NCBI GenBank assembly: GCA_016719605.1
Contig: JADJYW010000001.1
Location: 992,001-1,056,000, forward strand
Length of the DNA stretch: 64,000 nucleotides
DNA from: Lewinellaceae bacterium
GTDB lineage: Bacteria; Bacteroidota; Bacteroidia; Chitinophagales; Saprospiraceae
Direction: 5' to 3'
Part shown: positions 43,705 through 54,084 of the stretch, one piece after another
Numbering within the stretch: position 1 is the stretch's first letter
Layout: every line of letters begins with the position of its first letter
Notes under the pieces: generated by a model
Database searches by the model: none
What the model was told of the DNA's origin: nothing
Seen by the model: only the letters and a program-made list of their open reading frames with translations
Translations under genes and position numbers: made by a program

Positions 43705-45567
43705 ATGAAAAAGATATTTACGTTGCTGTTTTTGAGTCTGTTGGCTGCTTCAAAAGTTGCGGCCCAATGCGCCTGCGATTTTGTCATAGATTTCGAGCCT
43801 GATCCAAATAATCAATGTTGCTTCGAGGTGTATTACTGCAACAACGGCGGCCCGGCTTGCACACCGGGGCTGAATTTCAACGAACTGCATATTTATACCA
43901 ATAGCAACATCTCTTTTACCGAACCGATTGCCGGCGTAACAGCCTCCTTCAGCGGTATTACGGCGGTGCAGGCAGGCACTTTTGAGGCGGTTTTTACGGG
44001 CGATTTTGGAGCCTACTCTCAGGAATGCGTCTCGCGTATCCACATTGGACAGATATGCCTTGGCGGCGGCTCCCAGCCCTCTGTAGGTGTCGAGTTTTCG
44101 GCACAGATGAATATCCCGAATGGTGCAGGACTTTGCAGCCTGACGGTCTCGAATACGACATTTGACATTTATGACTGCGAGGCACCCCCGGCTTTATTTG
44201 AAAAACTATACGGCGACAGTTCGGAAAACCGACCGACGGCCATCAAAGCTTTCGGCGATGGGATTTATGTGGCCGGGTATCGGGTGGTCAATGGCGAAGA
44301 CTATGGTACGTTCGCCAAGTTTGACCTTTCTACCGGAGCATTGGTTTGGGAAAAACAGATGAGTATCCCTTCGCGAATACTGGATTTTGAAAATATCCCG
44401 CCACCTTGGTCGGTTACTGAAGAATTTTTGCTGGTCGGACACACACCGTTTGTTGCCTCGCCCATTCCTTTAGACAACCGCTCGTTTTTGATGCGGCTTG
44501 ACGATACCGGCACGGAGGTTTTTTTTAAAAATTTTGACCAGACGGGACGGGAGCATTTTGATCGAATTTTGTTTCCCAGCTTACCGGCAGACTACCAGTT
44601 TCCCTACTATCTCGTTGGCCGAAAAAATCCTGTTGGCCAGCCGCAAACAGATGTGGATAAAGTGGTGCTGTATAATGTAGATGCCAACGGCGTACACAAC
44701 TGGGGACGGGAATACACCTACAACAGTTTTCCTGCCGGCGACGACGAATTTCACCTGGGAGTGATTCCACGCGGCAATGGCAACTTGCTGCTGATGGGCA
44801 ACGACGCGCCGAATAACGATGGTATCATCGTGGAAGTCAATGGCTTTACGGGAGCCGTGGTCGGTAGTGGAAAACGCTATCTCGAAACCCTCGATATTTA
44901 CGACGGCTTGGTATTGTTCGATGGGAATACGCTTATCGTTGGGGAGTATTTTCACCCGGATCCCGCACAAAGATCCGCTTTTGCGGTGGTACTGGACGGG
45001 TCGCTTACCCCGGTTGCGGGAAAGCGTTTTCCGTCTATCGCCAGCTTCAAGGACATTTGGGCAGACCAGTACGGCAATTTGTGGACCATCGGAGAGAACA
45101 AGGATTTCGACGCGCAGAATCCGCACAACTTTCCAGTTGTTATTGCACTTGAGTACACGTCAATGGCGGCAATGCCGCAGCTAGGTTTTATTGGCGGTCG
45201 TTACCTCCACGACGGCGAGACCGAATTTGCCAACGGTGTCATTTCCGTTACACCCAACCACGACCGCATCTTTTATGCCGATGCGCGGCGCACGAATCCT
45301 GCGGGTTTTGGTGATTGGGACATGCTGGTCGGTGCATTCGATCTGGGCATGACCTCCGATTGTTCGCAGGCGTATGACAAATCCTCGTTCGATTTTGTTT
45401 TTGCCAAAACCGACGTGCCAATCACGTCTGTGGTCATTCCGGAGCCGCCGTTTACTACGGCCGTTTCCATGTTGCCTTACCAATATGGGTGTAGCAACTT
45501 TTGCGACAACTGCGACCTGAGTATTGGATTTGATGTCTTCCGTACAATTGTACCGAAATGGACCTGA
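43705..45567 (+). CDS. Giant T9SS surface protein C, N-terminal part
   Basis: ATG 43705 with signal peptide 1-20 (MKKIFTLLFLSLLAASKVA). A Cys-rich beta module (22-160) precedes a propeller-like region (about 165-590: YVAGYRVVNGEDYG, FPYYLVGRKNPVGQ, GNGNLLLMGNDAPNNDG), homologous to the N-terminus of gene A. The frame ends just after a missing base near 45545. Corrected, it continues NCTEMDLIGYAYGGTAPYTF, a SprB/PKD-like module. The full gene reaches 53795, about 3360 codons. It follows the LamG gene by 38 bp. Confidence 0.85.
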   Translation: MKKIFTLLFLSLLAASKVAAQCACDFVIDFEPDPNNQCCFEVYYCNNGGPACTPGLNFNELHIYTNSNISFTEPIAGVTASFSGITAVQAGTFEAVFTGDFGAYSQECVSRIHIGQICLGGGSQPSVGVEFSAQMNIPNGAGLCSLTVSNTTFDIYDCEAPPALFEKLYGDSSENRPTAIKAFGDGIYVAGYRVVNGEDYGTFAKFDLSTGALVWEKQMSIPSRILDFENIPPPWSVTEEFLLVGHTPFVASPIPLDNRSFLMRLDDTGTEVFFKNFDQTGREHFDRILFPSLPADYQFPYYLVGRKNPVGQPQTDVDKVVLYNVDANGVHNWGREYTYNSFPAGDDEFHLGVIPRGNGNLLLMGNDAPNNDGIIVEVNGFTGAVVGSGKRYLETLDIYDGLVLFDGNTLIVGEYFHPDPAQRSAFAVVLDGSLTPVAGKRFPSIASFKDIWADQYGNLWTIGENKDFDAQNPHNFPVVIALEYTSMAAMPQLGFIGGRYLHDGETEFANGVISVTPNHDRIFYADARRTNPAGFGDWDMLVGAFDLGMTSDCSQAYDKSSFDFVFAKTDVPITSVVIPEPPFTTAVSMLPYQYGCSNFCDNCDLSIGFDVFRTIVPKWT

Positions 45568-48500
45568 TCGGTTATGCGTACGGAGGAACGGCTCCTTACA
45601 CATTTTCGTGGGACGTTACTTTTGACGGCGATCCCGACATTATCGGGCAAAATCCGTTGAATATCGGTTTTTCGTCCAGCGGCTATCTTCCGGTCGGCAT
45701 GACGGTCACCGATGCGGCGGGTTGTTCGGCAACCATTGTTCAGGATGTTTATATCCCGGAGGATATAGAAAGTCCTATATTGGACTGCCCTTCCGGTGAT
45801 CACATTTTTCTGACAGATCCGGGCGTTTGTTTTTCCGAGCAAAGTTTGGTGGAGGTTCTGGACAATTGCGACCCGTTTCCAATAGTCATTTGCGAATTGA
45901 CCGGAGCAACCATTGGTACGTTTACGGGGTCTGCGCCTATCCAATTTCAGAAAGGTATCACGTTTGTTTCCTGCACGGCCACAGATAATGTGGGTAACAT
46001 CAGCGAGTGCGCTTTTTCCATAACCGTTTTGGATGAGGAATTACCGACGATCATTTGCCCACCGAGTCAGCAGTTGACTATTCCATTTTGCGACGAAATC
46101 ACCACAGCCTTTTATGCTCCGCCGACCGGGGCCGATAACTGCCCGATGGTTGCTTTTTCAGCCTCGCATCCAAGTGGCAGCGAGTTCTCGTGCGGCGCTA
46201 CAACAGTAATTTACACGGCCACCGATATGTCGGGCAATACCTCCGTTTGCAATTTTGAAATAAATGTGACCTGCACTTGCGCAAGCATGGGAACCGCGAG
46301 CATCGAGTGCGGCCCAGGCCCGGATACCTATACGTTCACGATGGTGGTCAACAATGCGAGCGGTTCGGGGTTTCCGTGCGACTTGCTCACGACGTTGCCG
46401 GTAGATCAGGGCACGCTCATCGGAGCTCCCACCATTACCTGGGATGCCGGGAACACCGTCGCCACGATTACCGGGATCATCCAGGCTGTCCTTCCGATTC
46501 CGAGCCAATTTGATCTGACTGTGCTGGCTAATTGCTCCTGCCCTTCAGGTCTCTCGACGGTTTGCTCGTTGTCGGTGAGTTTATCTCCGGGTTGCTGTAG
46601 AGGCGTATCGCTTTCCAACCTTGAAATTTGCCGGGAAAGCCCTTCCCACCCGGTTTCGCTCGATTTCTTTGGTTCTGTGGCGAACCTCGTTCAGGTTGAA
46701 TGGTATATGGCCGCAGGCCCCTGTCCGGCTAATACGACCGATCCCGGTTGGTTGTTGTATGCCACAACATTTGCGGCTACCACCGATGTTTTTCCACCGT
46801 ATTTAGCCGGTGATTTTTGCATGTACGCTGTGGTAACAGTCGGCGATTTTCCGTGCCAAACGCTCACAACAAACATCGCATACATTACCCTATGCGAACC
46901 GGTCGCGTGTACGCTACCCGACCAGGAATTTTGTTATACGGGAAGCGCGATTACACCTTTGCCAATTGATATTTTAGTGGAGGAGACTACATGCCCCTAC
47001 ACGATTGATTGGCTGGACGCTGCCGGGAATCCAATTCCGGCCTTGCACGGACAGACGAGTTTTCAGCCGCCACCCATACTCTGGTCGGGTTTGCCGGGCG
47101 ACTGCAAGCAGGATTTTACCTTTTCGGCCCAAGTGACAGGTCCCTGTGGCCCCCGGACGTGTACGGCTACCATTTCCCTGTACGACGATGCGGCTCCGGC
47201 TGGTGTTTTGGATATGGTTCCATTCGAATCGCAAGCGTTTTGCCCGGGAGAGGATGCGACGCTTTTATTTGTCCCCGGCTGCCCCAAACCACCCTCGGAG
47301 GTTGTCTGGGAATGGTTCAGCCGCACCGAAAACAGTACGTTTGCGCCTGTACCGGGCGCGGGTATGACAAACACCCTGATACACACCAACCGCCTCTGGG
47401 AGGATACCTGGTTTGCCGTGGACATTACCAATGGTGTTTGCTCGACGGATCGGGTGGAATACTTCATTGATGTGCTCGATGTATTGACACTGACGAGTTT
47501 TACGGCAGGCTACAACGACATTTGCAATCCGACAGGCGTGACCATGGCTGTCAACATCGCCCCCTGCAACACATCTGGCAGTCCCTGCAACTGTGGCTAT
47601 ACTATAGCGTGGTACAGGGATTGGGATTTGCTACATACGGATGTAAATACTTCCGGCCCATTAGCGACCTATACCCATATCCCGGCTTCTATAGATTTGA
47701 TTGCCGGGAACTACTATGCGGTGATAACCGAAAACTGCTGCGGACAACAAGTGAAGTCGGATGTAATAGAAATAGGGCCGCCTTCGGAGTTAGTGATCGC
47801 GGGACCTTGCTTCAATTGCAATTACGAAACGCAGACCGTTGAAGCCATTCTGACAAACCCGGAGGCGGGAGTTACTTGCTCCTATAATTGGGCCACCGCT
47901 GCGCCCGGAAATATCTTGAGCGGGCAATCAACCAGCCAAATTGAGGTAAATGCGGGCGGCTTGTATTGGGTTACGGTAACTTGCTCCAATGGATGCACCA
48001 AAACGGGTCATTTTAACCTGAAGCAGTGTGGCGGAGCTGTGGAGGCTTCTATTTCCGGCAATACGGTCATCTGCCCAGGTGCAACTACGTTGCTGACAGC
48101 CTCGGGTGGCGGCGATTATCTTTGGTCAACCGGCTCTATTGATGAAATCATATCGGTACAAGATGCGGGCACATATACGGTTACCGTTACCGGGTCCAAC
48201 GGGGCCACCGCTACAGCGGAAGTGACCGTGATTCTCAGTCCTGGAACGAGCATCGAATGGCACAATGTGCCCGCTTTGGAGGTGTTCGTGTCGTGTGCTG
48301 CCGACGTGCCCCCTCCGGATTTGGTTACAGCCTCCGACGACCTCGGCGGGGATGTGCCTGTTGTGTTCGATGAACAGGTCATTCCCGGTAACTGCCTAAA
48401 CCAGTTCGTAGTGGTGCGCACCTGGACGGCCACCGTTGTCAGCGATGTGTGCGGTACCGTTGTGTCCGAAATTGTGCAGATTATAGACGTGAACGATACG

Positions 48501-49661
48501 AAAGCGCCGGTTTTGTATCCCAAACCGGCCGATATTTATCTGGATTGTCCTGATTTTGTTCCACCACCGGAAATGGTCACGGCATACGACAATTGCGGCA
48601 CGGTAGATGTCACGTTCAGCGAAAACAGCATACCAACCTTCTGCACCAACCAGATCATCGTGCGGGAATGGGTCGCCACGGATGCATGCGGCAATACCGA
48701 CGGGTGGACCCAGCACATTTTCGTGGAAGACCTTGTGCCCCCCACGTTGTTCGGGCTGCCCGCAGATATGACCCTGACCTTGACCGATACCGATCCTTTG
48801 CCGCCCGTGCCTACTGTCACGGCGGAGGATAATTGTGGCGACCTGCCTATGGTAACTTTTTCAGAGACCGATCTGGTCGCGACTTGCACAACGCCAAGAT
48901 TAGTGCTCCGTACCTGGAGCGCGGAAGACCTCTGCGGCAACCTGGCCGTGTTCACACAAGAAATACAGATCGGGATATCAGCTGCGGTACTCGCATCCAT
49001 CTCTGGTAACACCACGATCTGCCCGGGCGGCGGCACACTCCTCACCGCTTCAGGTGGCGGCGATTATATGTGGTCAACGACCGAGACAAATGCGTCTCTA
49101 ACGGTGCATACGGCTGGCATCTATACGGTGACGGTCACGAATGCAGCCGGTTGTACGAGCACGGCGCAAGTGACGGTGGGGGAAGCTCCAATCAACCAGT
49201 TCAGCGTTTCGGGCGGTGGTACCATTTGTCCGGGCGACGTATCCTGCATTTACCTGAGTGGTTCCGATATGGATGTGCTCTATACGGTTTATCGAAACGG
49301 TACATCTGTTGTGCAGCAGCAAGGCACGGGCGCTTCAATGAGCATTTGCCATCCGTTCATTAGCGGCACATATACCATTTGGGGAGCCCGTTCCGGTACT
49401 ACACCGCTGTGCTCCCTTAGGATGACCGGAAATGCCGTATTCACATACTTTTCCTTCCCTAAAGGCGGGAACTTATCAGGCCCAAATTCCTATTGCGCCG
49501 GTGGTCTTGGTGTTTTCTTGAGCATAAACAATACCTCGACAGATGTGGAGTACGCGCTGTTTTTAGATGGAAATCCAAACCCGCTTGAGGTTGTCCAGGG
49601 AATGGCGGGAACATCCAGTTGGGCCTTTTGGAGCGGGTACTTACTATGTGGTTGCCACTAA
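45558..49661 (+). CDS. Giant T9SS surface protein C, second part (HYR and Ig-like modules)
   Basis: It begins with a SprB-like module (GGTAPYTFSWDV), then two HYR modules (ILDCPSGDHIFLTDPGVC, CTATDNVGNISECAFSITV, then TATDMSGNTSVCNFEINV). Cys-rich beta modules follow, and Ig-like modules of the VICPGATTLLTASGGGDYLW type occur twice, separated by three HYR-like modules (APVLYPKPADIYLDCPDFVP, WVATDACGNTDGWTQHIFV). The frame is lost near 49622 by a one-base difference at AGTTGGGCC and continues in 49567-53352 as GPFGAGTYYVVATNL. No enzymatic motif was seen. Confidence 0.82.
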   Translation: MDLIGYAYGGTAPYTFSWDVTFDGDPDIIGQNPLNIGFSSSGYLPVGMTVTDAAGCSATIVQDVYIPEDIESPILDCPSGDHIFLTDPGVCFSEQSLVEVLDNCDPFPIVICELTGATIGTFTGSAPIQFQKGITFVSCTATDNVGNISECAFSITVLDEELPTIICPPSQQLTIPFCDEITTAFYAPPTGADNCPMVAFSASHPSGSEFSCGATTVIYTATDMSGNTSVCNFEINVTCTCASMGTASIECGPGPDTYTFTMVVNNASGSGFPCDLLTTLPVDQGTLIGAPTITWDAGNTVATITGIIQAVLPIPSQFDLTVLANCSCPSGLSTVCSLSVSLSPGCCRGVSLSNLEICRESPSHPVSLDFFGSVANLVQVEWYMAAGPCPANTTDPGWLLYATTFAATTDVFPPYLAGDFCMYAVVTVGDFPCQTLTTNIAYITLCEPVACTLPDQEFCYTGSAITPLPIDILVEETTCPYTIDWLDAAGNPIPALHGQTSFQPPPILWSGLPGDCKQDFTFSAQVTGPCGPRTCTATISLYDDAAPAGVLDMVPFESQAFCPGEDATLLFVPGCPKPPSEVVWEWFSRTENSTFAPVPGAGMTNTLIHTNRLWEDTWFAVDITNGVCSTDRVEYFIDVLDVLTLTSFTAGYNDICNPTGVTMAVNIAPCNTSGSPCNCGYTIAWYRDWDLLHTDVNTSGPLATYTHIPASIDLIAGNYYAVITENCCGQQVKSDVIEIGPPSELVIAGPCFNCNYETQTVEAILTNPEAGVTCSYNWATAAPGNILSGQSTSQIEVNAGGLYWVTVTCSNGCTKTGHFNLKQCGGAVEASISGNTVICPGATTLLTASGGGDYLWSTGSIDEIISVQDAGTYTVTVTGSNGATATAEVTVILSPGTSIEWHNVPALEVFVSCAADVPPPDLVTASDDLGGDVPVVFDEQVIPGNCLNQFVVVRTWTATVVSDVCGTVVSEIVQIIDVNDTKAPVLYPKPADIYLDCPDFVPPPEMVTAYDNCGTVDVTFSENSIPTFCTNQIIVREWVATDACGNTDGWTQHIFVEDLVPPTLFGLPADMTLTLTDTDPLPPVPTVTAEDNCGDLPMVTFSETDLVATCTTPRLVLRTWSAEDLCGNLAVFTQEIQIGISAAVLASISGNTTICPGGGTLLTASGGGDYMWSTTETNASLTVHTAGIYTVTVTNAAGCTSTAQVTVGEAPINQFSVSGGGTICPGDVSCIYLSGSDMDVLYTVYRNGTSVVQQQGTGASMSICHPFISGTYTIWGARSGTTPLCSLRMTGNAVFTYFSFPKGGNLSGPNSYCAGGLGVFLSINNTSTDVEYALFLDGNPNPLEVVQGMAGTSSWAFWSGYLLCGCH

Positions 49662-52600
49662 TTTGACAACAGGTTGCAGTATCACCATGCCAATGAAAAC
49701 GGTTACTGAAAACCCGCTTCCGATGGTGTTCAACGTCACGGGCGGCGGCGTGCGTTGTCCGGGCGATCCGGGGTTGCCCATCGGCCTGGACGGTTCTGAA
49801 CCGGGAGTTTCCTATCGTCTGAAAAGAATGGTGAATGGTGTTACAACGAATGCCAGCGCGGCAATTTCGGGGACAGGTATGGCACTTGCCTTTGGTGTAT
49901 TGGCAACGGAGGGCACCTATACCGTCATCGCGACTACATCTGCCGGTTGTACGGCCACAATGGCCGGGAGCGCCGTGGTTACGAACTCTATACTACCTAT
50001 AGCCTACTCGGTGACGGGCGGCGGAACTTATTGTGCCGGTAGTACAGGGGTTTCGTTCGGGCTGGCCGGCTCGCAGGACGGGTTTATGTACCAGCTGTAC
50101 CATATTGTATCGGGCAATTATGTGCCGGTGGGTGACCCGATTGTGGGAACGGGTTTTGCTTTAGTCGGGACGAATCAGCCATATCCTGCCGGCTCGTACA
50201 CCATTATCGCTACCAATGCCGATGGTTGTACCCGCACCATGGGGCGCATCCGGACGGTCACCGTGATCCCCCTGCCTGTAGTATTCAACGTCACAGGAGG
50301 CGGTGCGATTTGCCCGGGCACAGCAGGCGTATCCATCGGCCTGGATGATTCCCAATTGGGAGTAAACTATCGCCTGAAACGAGACGGGAACAATGCAAGT
50401 CCGTGGATATCCGGCGGCGCCGGCGCTATTGATTTTGGTATATTCAACACACCCGGTACCTACACCGTCATGGCCACTACAGCCACTTCCGGATGCATGG
50501 CCGACATGAACGGTAGCGTGTTGGTAGAGCACACCACTTTGCCTTTGGTGTTTCAGATGACCGGCGGGGGCACCTATTGCCTGGGCGGCACGGGCGTGCC
50601 GATCGGATTGTCCAATTCAGAGCCGGGAGTACTGTACCAGTTGTTTGTCACAAACAGCAATGGGCCAATGCAGCCGGTAGGCATACCGGCACTGGGTGGC
50701 GGCCTGCTGTCTTTCGGCGATCAAACCATACCCGGGATGTATGCTGTGATTGCCACCAATGCCGGCGGATGCACCAGAACAATGAGCGGATCGGCTTCCG
50801 TAACCACGAAAACCCCGCCGGTAGCGTCCATTATCGGGATAAATGCCATTTGTGAAGGAGGGAGCACAACTCTGGCAGTTACGGGCGGCGGGACATTACC
50901 CACGTGGTCCACCGGCGCCTTTAATACAATGGTTATCACAGAAAGCCCGACGGTGACTACGACCTATTCCGTGACGGTAACCAATGCTTCCAACGCCTGT
51001 ACCGCTTCCGCCTCGAAAACGGTGATTGTCCATCCCAAGCCTACGGCATTCCAGGTAACCGGCGGTGGCATTCGTTGTGTCAATGCCGCCGGCGTACCCA
51101 TCGGGTTGGATAACTCGCAGACGGGTGTACAATACATCTTAGTCGGCCCGAGCAATACCACTGTCGCCGGCCCGGTACCAGGAAGCACCGGCAATCCGCT
51201 TGCTTTCGGCTTGTTCGCCACAGGCGGTACCTACTCCGTGGTGGCGACCAATACCAGTACGCTCTGCACGGCCACGATGAACGGCAGCGCAATGGTAACA
51301 GTCGTGCCTTTGCCCGCTGTTTTTAATGTCACCGGTGGCGGAACGATATGCGCGGGTGACCCAGGTATGCCGGTCGGGTTGTCCGGCTCGCTGTTTTTAG
51401 TCCGTTATGAATTGTACCTGGATGGACAGCCAACGGGTATCACCGCAGACGGAGACCAGCTCGGCAATCCAATCGCCTTTGGCAATCAAACGGCACCGGG
51501 TGTTTACACCGTCGTGGCCACTTCCATTGCGGGCGGGCCGCAGTGTACACAACTCATGAACGGCTCCGTGACCATCACGCTGATAGGCGCCGTGGTGGCT
51601 ACCATTTCCGGCCCTACCGTCATTTGTGGGTCGTCGCCGGTAACCCTCACGGCCTCCGGTGGCGGAACCTACTTGTGGTCTACAGGTGAAACAACAGCCT
51701 CAATACAGGTCGCCCCCATGGCCTCCAGTTCGATTTACGCGGTGACAGTTACCTGGAGCCAATGCAGCAGCAGTACCTCCACGACCATCGCAGTCATAGA
51801 TCTGCCCTCATTTGCCTATTCCGGATACGATCAGACCATTTGTGCCGGTAGCAGTGCAACACTGGATGCCAACATACCCACGCTTGGCGATGGAATATGG
51901 AGTGTGGTGAGCGGGCCGAGCACGGCGCTGACGCAATTCGACAACCCAATCCTGCCCTGGGCAACGTTCAACCCAGCCGGTGGCGCCGGTGATTACACGC
52001 TGCGCTGGACGATTTCCAACATGCCCTGTCCTGCCACCTCCGATGATGTTGTTATCACGGTTTTGGCGCAGCCTATGCTTGCCGGTTCTCTTGCCAATCA
52101 GGTTGTTTGCAACGGCAGCCTCACCGCGCCGGTCAATTTCACCGGCGTGCCGGAAGGTGCCGTATTCCAATGGACGTGCGACAATCCGGCTATCGGACTC
52201 GCCGCCGGCGGCGTCAGCAATATCCCCGCTTTCACGGCGGTAAACGCCGGAACAACACCCGTTGTGGCAACGGTGACCGTGACCCCGGTGTTGCCGGGCA
52301 GGTTTGCCTACATTACAAACTACATTGACCATACTGTTTCGGTGATAGAAATCCCGAGCCATACCGTAGTGGCTACGGTACCTGTGGGTGATTCTCCTTT
52401 TGGCGTATGCGTACACCCGGACGGAAGTAAGGTTTATGTGACAAATCAAGGATCAAATACCGTATCTGTGATCAATACAGCAACCAATACGGTCGGGGCA
52501 ACAATTCCTGTTGGAGATGTTCCTGTCGGGGTTTGCATCAGTCGTGATGGAACCCGCGCGTATGTGACCAATAGTGCAGATGGTACCGTTTCGGTGCTTA

Positions 52601-53352
52601 ATACGGCAACGAATAGCATACTCGCTACCATACTTGTAGGTGTAAGTCCAGGGGGTATTGCCGTCAGTCCGGACGGAGGCCGGGTTTATGTGGCAAATTC
52701 CATTTCGTATACTGTTTCGGTCATCAATACGGCCACGAATTCAGTCATAGCAACCATCGGTACAGGAGCTAATCCGGCGGGAGTGGTCGTTAGTCCAACA
52801 GGTGACCGGGCATATGTGACCAATTTTGGGTCGAACAACGTATCGGTCATCAATACGGCTACGAACACCGTACTCACAACAGTGGGAGTAGGAGACGGTC
52901 CAAGCGGTATCAGCATCGCTCCGAACGGAGGCCGGGTGTATGTTTCCAATAATACGCCGAGCACCGTTTCGGTGATCAATACAGCGACTAATGTGGTTGT
53001 TGCAACTATATCCGCAAGTAACAAACCGTACGGGAACAGTGTAACCCCGGATGGCAGTCGGTTGTATGTCGCCAATTATAATTCGGGTATTATTTCGGCG
53101 ACCAGTACGGCCACCAATGCAGGAATTGGGGCAGTCGGTTTAGGAGGCAGCGGGCCTGTTGCATTCGGCAACTTTATCGGCGGCACACGTTGTACCGGCA
53201 CGCCAATTTCCTTTACCGTTACCGTCAACCCTTCGCCGAACATTTCAATTGTCAGCTCGACGCCTTCGCCGAGTAATCCGCTTAATTCGACAGTGACAGT
53301 GGCCGGCTTCGGTGGTATGCCACCGTACACCTACCAGCGGTGCCCTCGGTAG
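49567..53352 (+). CDS. Giant T9SS surface protein C, third part (Ig-like repeats and YVTN propeller)
   Basis: Sense begins about 49625. Six tandem Ig-like modules of about 95 residues share VTGGGxxCxGxxGxxxGLxxS. After an Ig module (VICGSSPVTLTASGGGTYLW) and a PKD-like module (WTCDNPAIGLAAGGVSNIPA), a complete YVTN beta-propeller of seven 42-residue repeats occupies about 52291-53160 (FAYITNYIDHTVSVIE, VYVTNQGSNTVSVINTATNT, and so on). The frame ends near 53338 inside GGMPPYTYQR, a SprB-like module; the sorting domain follows in 53340-53795. The propeller may bind ligands or proteins; this is inferred. Confidence 0.85.
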   Translation: MEIQTRLRLSREWREHPVGPFGAGTYYVVATNLTTGCSITMPMKTVTENPLPMVFNVTGGGVRCPGDPGLPIGLDGSEPGVSYRLKRMVNGVTTNASAAISGTGMALAFGVLATEGTYTVIATTSAGCTATMAGSAVVTNSILPIAYSVTGGGTYCAGSTGVSFGLAGSQDGFMYQLYHIVSGNYVPVGDPIVGTGFALVGTNQPYPAGSYTIIATNADGCTRTMGRIRTVTVIPLPVVFNVTGGGAICPGTAGVSIGLDDSQLGVNYRLKRDGNNASPWISGGAGAIDFGIFNTPGTYTVMATTATSGCMADMNGSVLVEHTTLPLVFQMTGGGTYCLGGTGVPIGLSNSEPGVLYQLFVTNSNGPMQPVGIPALGGGLLSFGDQTIPGMYAVIATNAGGCTRTMSGSASVTTKTPPVASIIGINAICEGGSTTLAVTGGGTLPTWSTGAFNTMVITESPTVTTTYSVTVTNASNACTASASKTVIVHPKPTAFQVTGGGIRCVNAAGVPIGLDNSQTGVQYILVGPSNTTVAGPVPGSTGNPLAFGLFATGGTYSVVATNTSTLCTATMNGSAMVTVVPLPAVFNVTGGGTICAGDPGMPVGLSGSLFLVRYELYLDGQPTGITADGDQLGNPIAFGNQTAPGVYTVVATSIAGGPQCTQLMNGSVTITLIGAVVATISGPTVICGSSPVTLTASGGGTYLWSTGETTASIQVAPMASSSIYAVTVTWSQCSSSTSTTIAVIDLPSFAYSGYDQTICAGSSATLDANIPTLGDGIWSVVSGPSTALTQFDNPILPWATFNPAGGAGDYTLRWTISNMPCPATSDDVVITVLAQPMLAGSLANQVVCNGSLTAPVNFTGVPEGAVFQWTCDNPAIGLAAGGVSNIPAFTAVNAGTTPVVATVTVTPVLPGRFAYITNYIDHTVSVIEIPSHTVVATVPVGDSPFGVCVHPDGSKVYVTNQGSNTVSVINTATNTVGATIPVGDVPVGVCISRDGTRAYVTNSADGTVSVLNTATNSILATILVGVSPGGIAVSPDGGRVYVANSISYTVSVINTATNSVIATIGTGANPAGVVVSPTGDRAYVTNFGSNNVSVINTATNTVLTTVGVGDGPSGISIAPNGGRVYVSNNTPSTVSVINTATNVVVATISASNKPYGNSVTPDGSRLYVANYNSGIISATSTATNAGIGAVGLGGSGPVAFGNFIGGTRCTGTPISFTVTVNPSPNISIVSSTPSPSNPLNSTVTVAGFGGMPPYTYQRCPR

Positions 53353-53795
53353 CGCCGTTTGCTCCCTGCGTGAACGGAAGAGGTAATGTGTTTTCCAATG
53401 TACCACCGGGTACATGGACATTCACCGTAAAAGATGCCAGGGGCTGTGTGGGAACAGTGACATACACGGTCGTTCCGTTTCAGGCACCCGGCACTGAAAA
53501 CCGGAGTGCGAATGCACAGACTGCAGAAACAATCTTTGACTTTTCAGTTGCGCCCAACCCGGTTGCTGGTGAAAATACATCACTTTTGTTTTCCGGTAAC
53601 TTTATACAAACCAGTGCACGCATTCGGGTGCATGACCTTGCTGGACGCCTTATGCTGGAACAAAGAGCCACTATTCAACCGGGCTACAAGTATGATCTTT
53701 TGGTTGGCGAACTACCTGCCGGCATGTTCCAGATTACTGTTTGGACTGAAAATGGAGGTTTGCAAAGCCGGACAATGGTGGTCATGCGAAATTGA
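53340..53795 (+). CDS. Giant protein C, C-terminal part with T9SS type A sorting domain
   Basis: This frame completes the SprB-like module (NVPPGTWTFTVKDARGCVG) and contains a T9SS type A domain: FDFSVAPNPVAGENTSLLF, ARIRVHDLAGRLMLEQRATI, GELPAGMFQITVWTENG, ending SRTMVVMRN. PNPV, DLAGR and the G.F.I.V motif near the end match the family. The start shown is arbitrary, since the gene begins at 43705. A terminator lies 51 bp after the stop. Confidence 0.88.
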   Translation: MPSVAPFAPCVNGRGNVFSNVPPGTWTFTVKDARGCVGTVTYTVVPFQAPGTENRSANAQTAETIFDFSVAPNPVAGENTSLLFSGNFIQTSARIRVHDLAGRLMLEQRATIQPGYKYDLLVGELPAGMFQITVWTENGGLQSRTMVVMRN

Positions 53796-53845
53796 CACTG
53801 CATATATCCCGGTTGTGATGTTCTCGCAGTCTGATTCTATTTAAG

Positions 53846-53881
53846 CAGGAGCCGTCCCGATCTTTTTGTGGACGGCTCCTG
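53846..53881 (+). terminator. Rho-independent-like terminator after gene C
   Basis: CAGGAGCCGTCC (53846-53857) pairs with GGACGGCTCCTG (53870-53881), a 12 bp perfect stem with a T-rich 12 nt loop, followed by TTATTTCT. It ends the LamG/gene C transcription unit. Confidence 0.8.
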
Positions 53882-53973
53882 TTATTTCTAAGTTTTATGT
53901 ACCGCCGAGTACGCCCTTTGCACATGCTGTGTGTGCGGCGCCTAACGACTATTTTTCCCGAAAACACAAAAAG

Positions 53974-54018
53974 TCCCGGAATAAAAACGAAACTCCGGAA
54001 TGGTTTCAGGTACCTTTG
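53974..54018 (+). promoter_or_regulatory. Candidate promoter of gene D
   Basis: TACCTTTG (54011-54018) matches the TAnnTTTG -7 consensus exactly, 67 bp before the start. Two CCGGAAT boxes (53976, 53995; 19 bp apart) precede it and resemble the 21 bp-spaced repeats upstream of genes B and the LamG gene, but with different spacing. Confidence 0.4.
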
Positions 54019-54084
54019 TTTTGACTTTCAACGGTCGTACCTGTAATGTTTTTGCAGGATAATCCATCAAAACATAATCGTCTC

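Noticed and set aside
45540..45567. Programmed ribosomal frameshifting in gene C
   Set aside because: No slippery heptamer or downstream structure; other frame breaks in the window look like homopolymer errors.
53958..54001. Third member of the triple-repeat operator family upstream of gene D
   Set aside because: CCGGAAT boxes are present, but spacing is 18-19 bp and only two match well, so not claimed as the same element.
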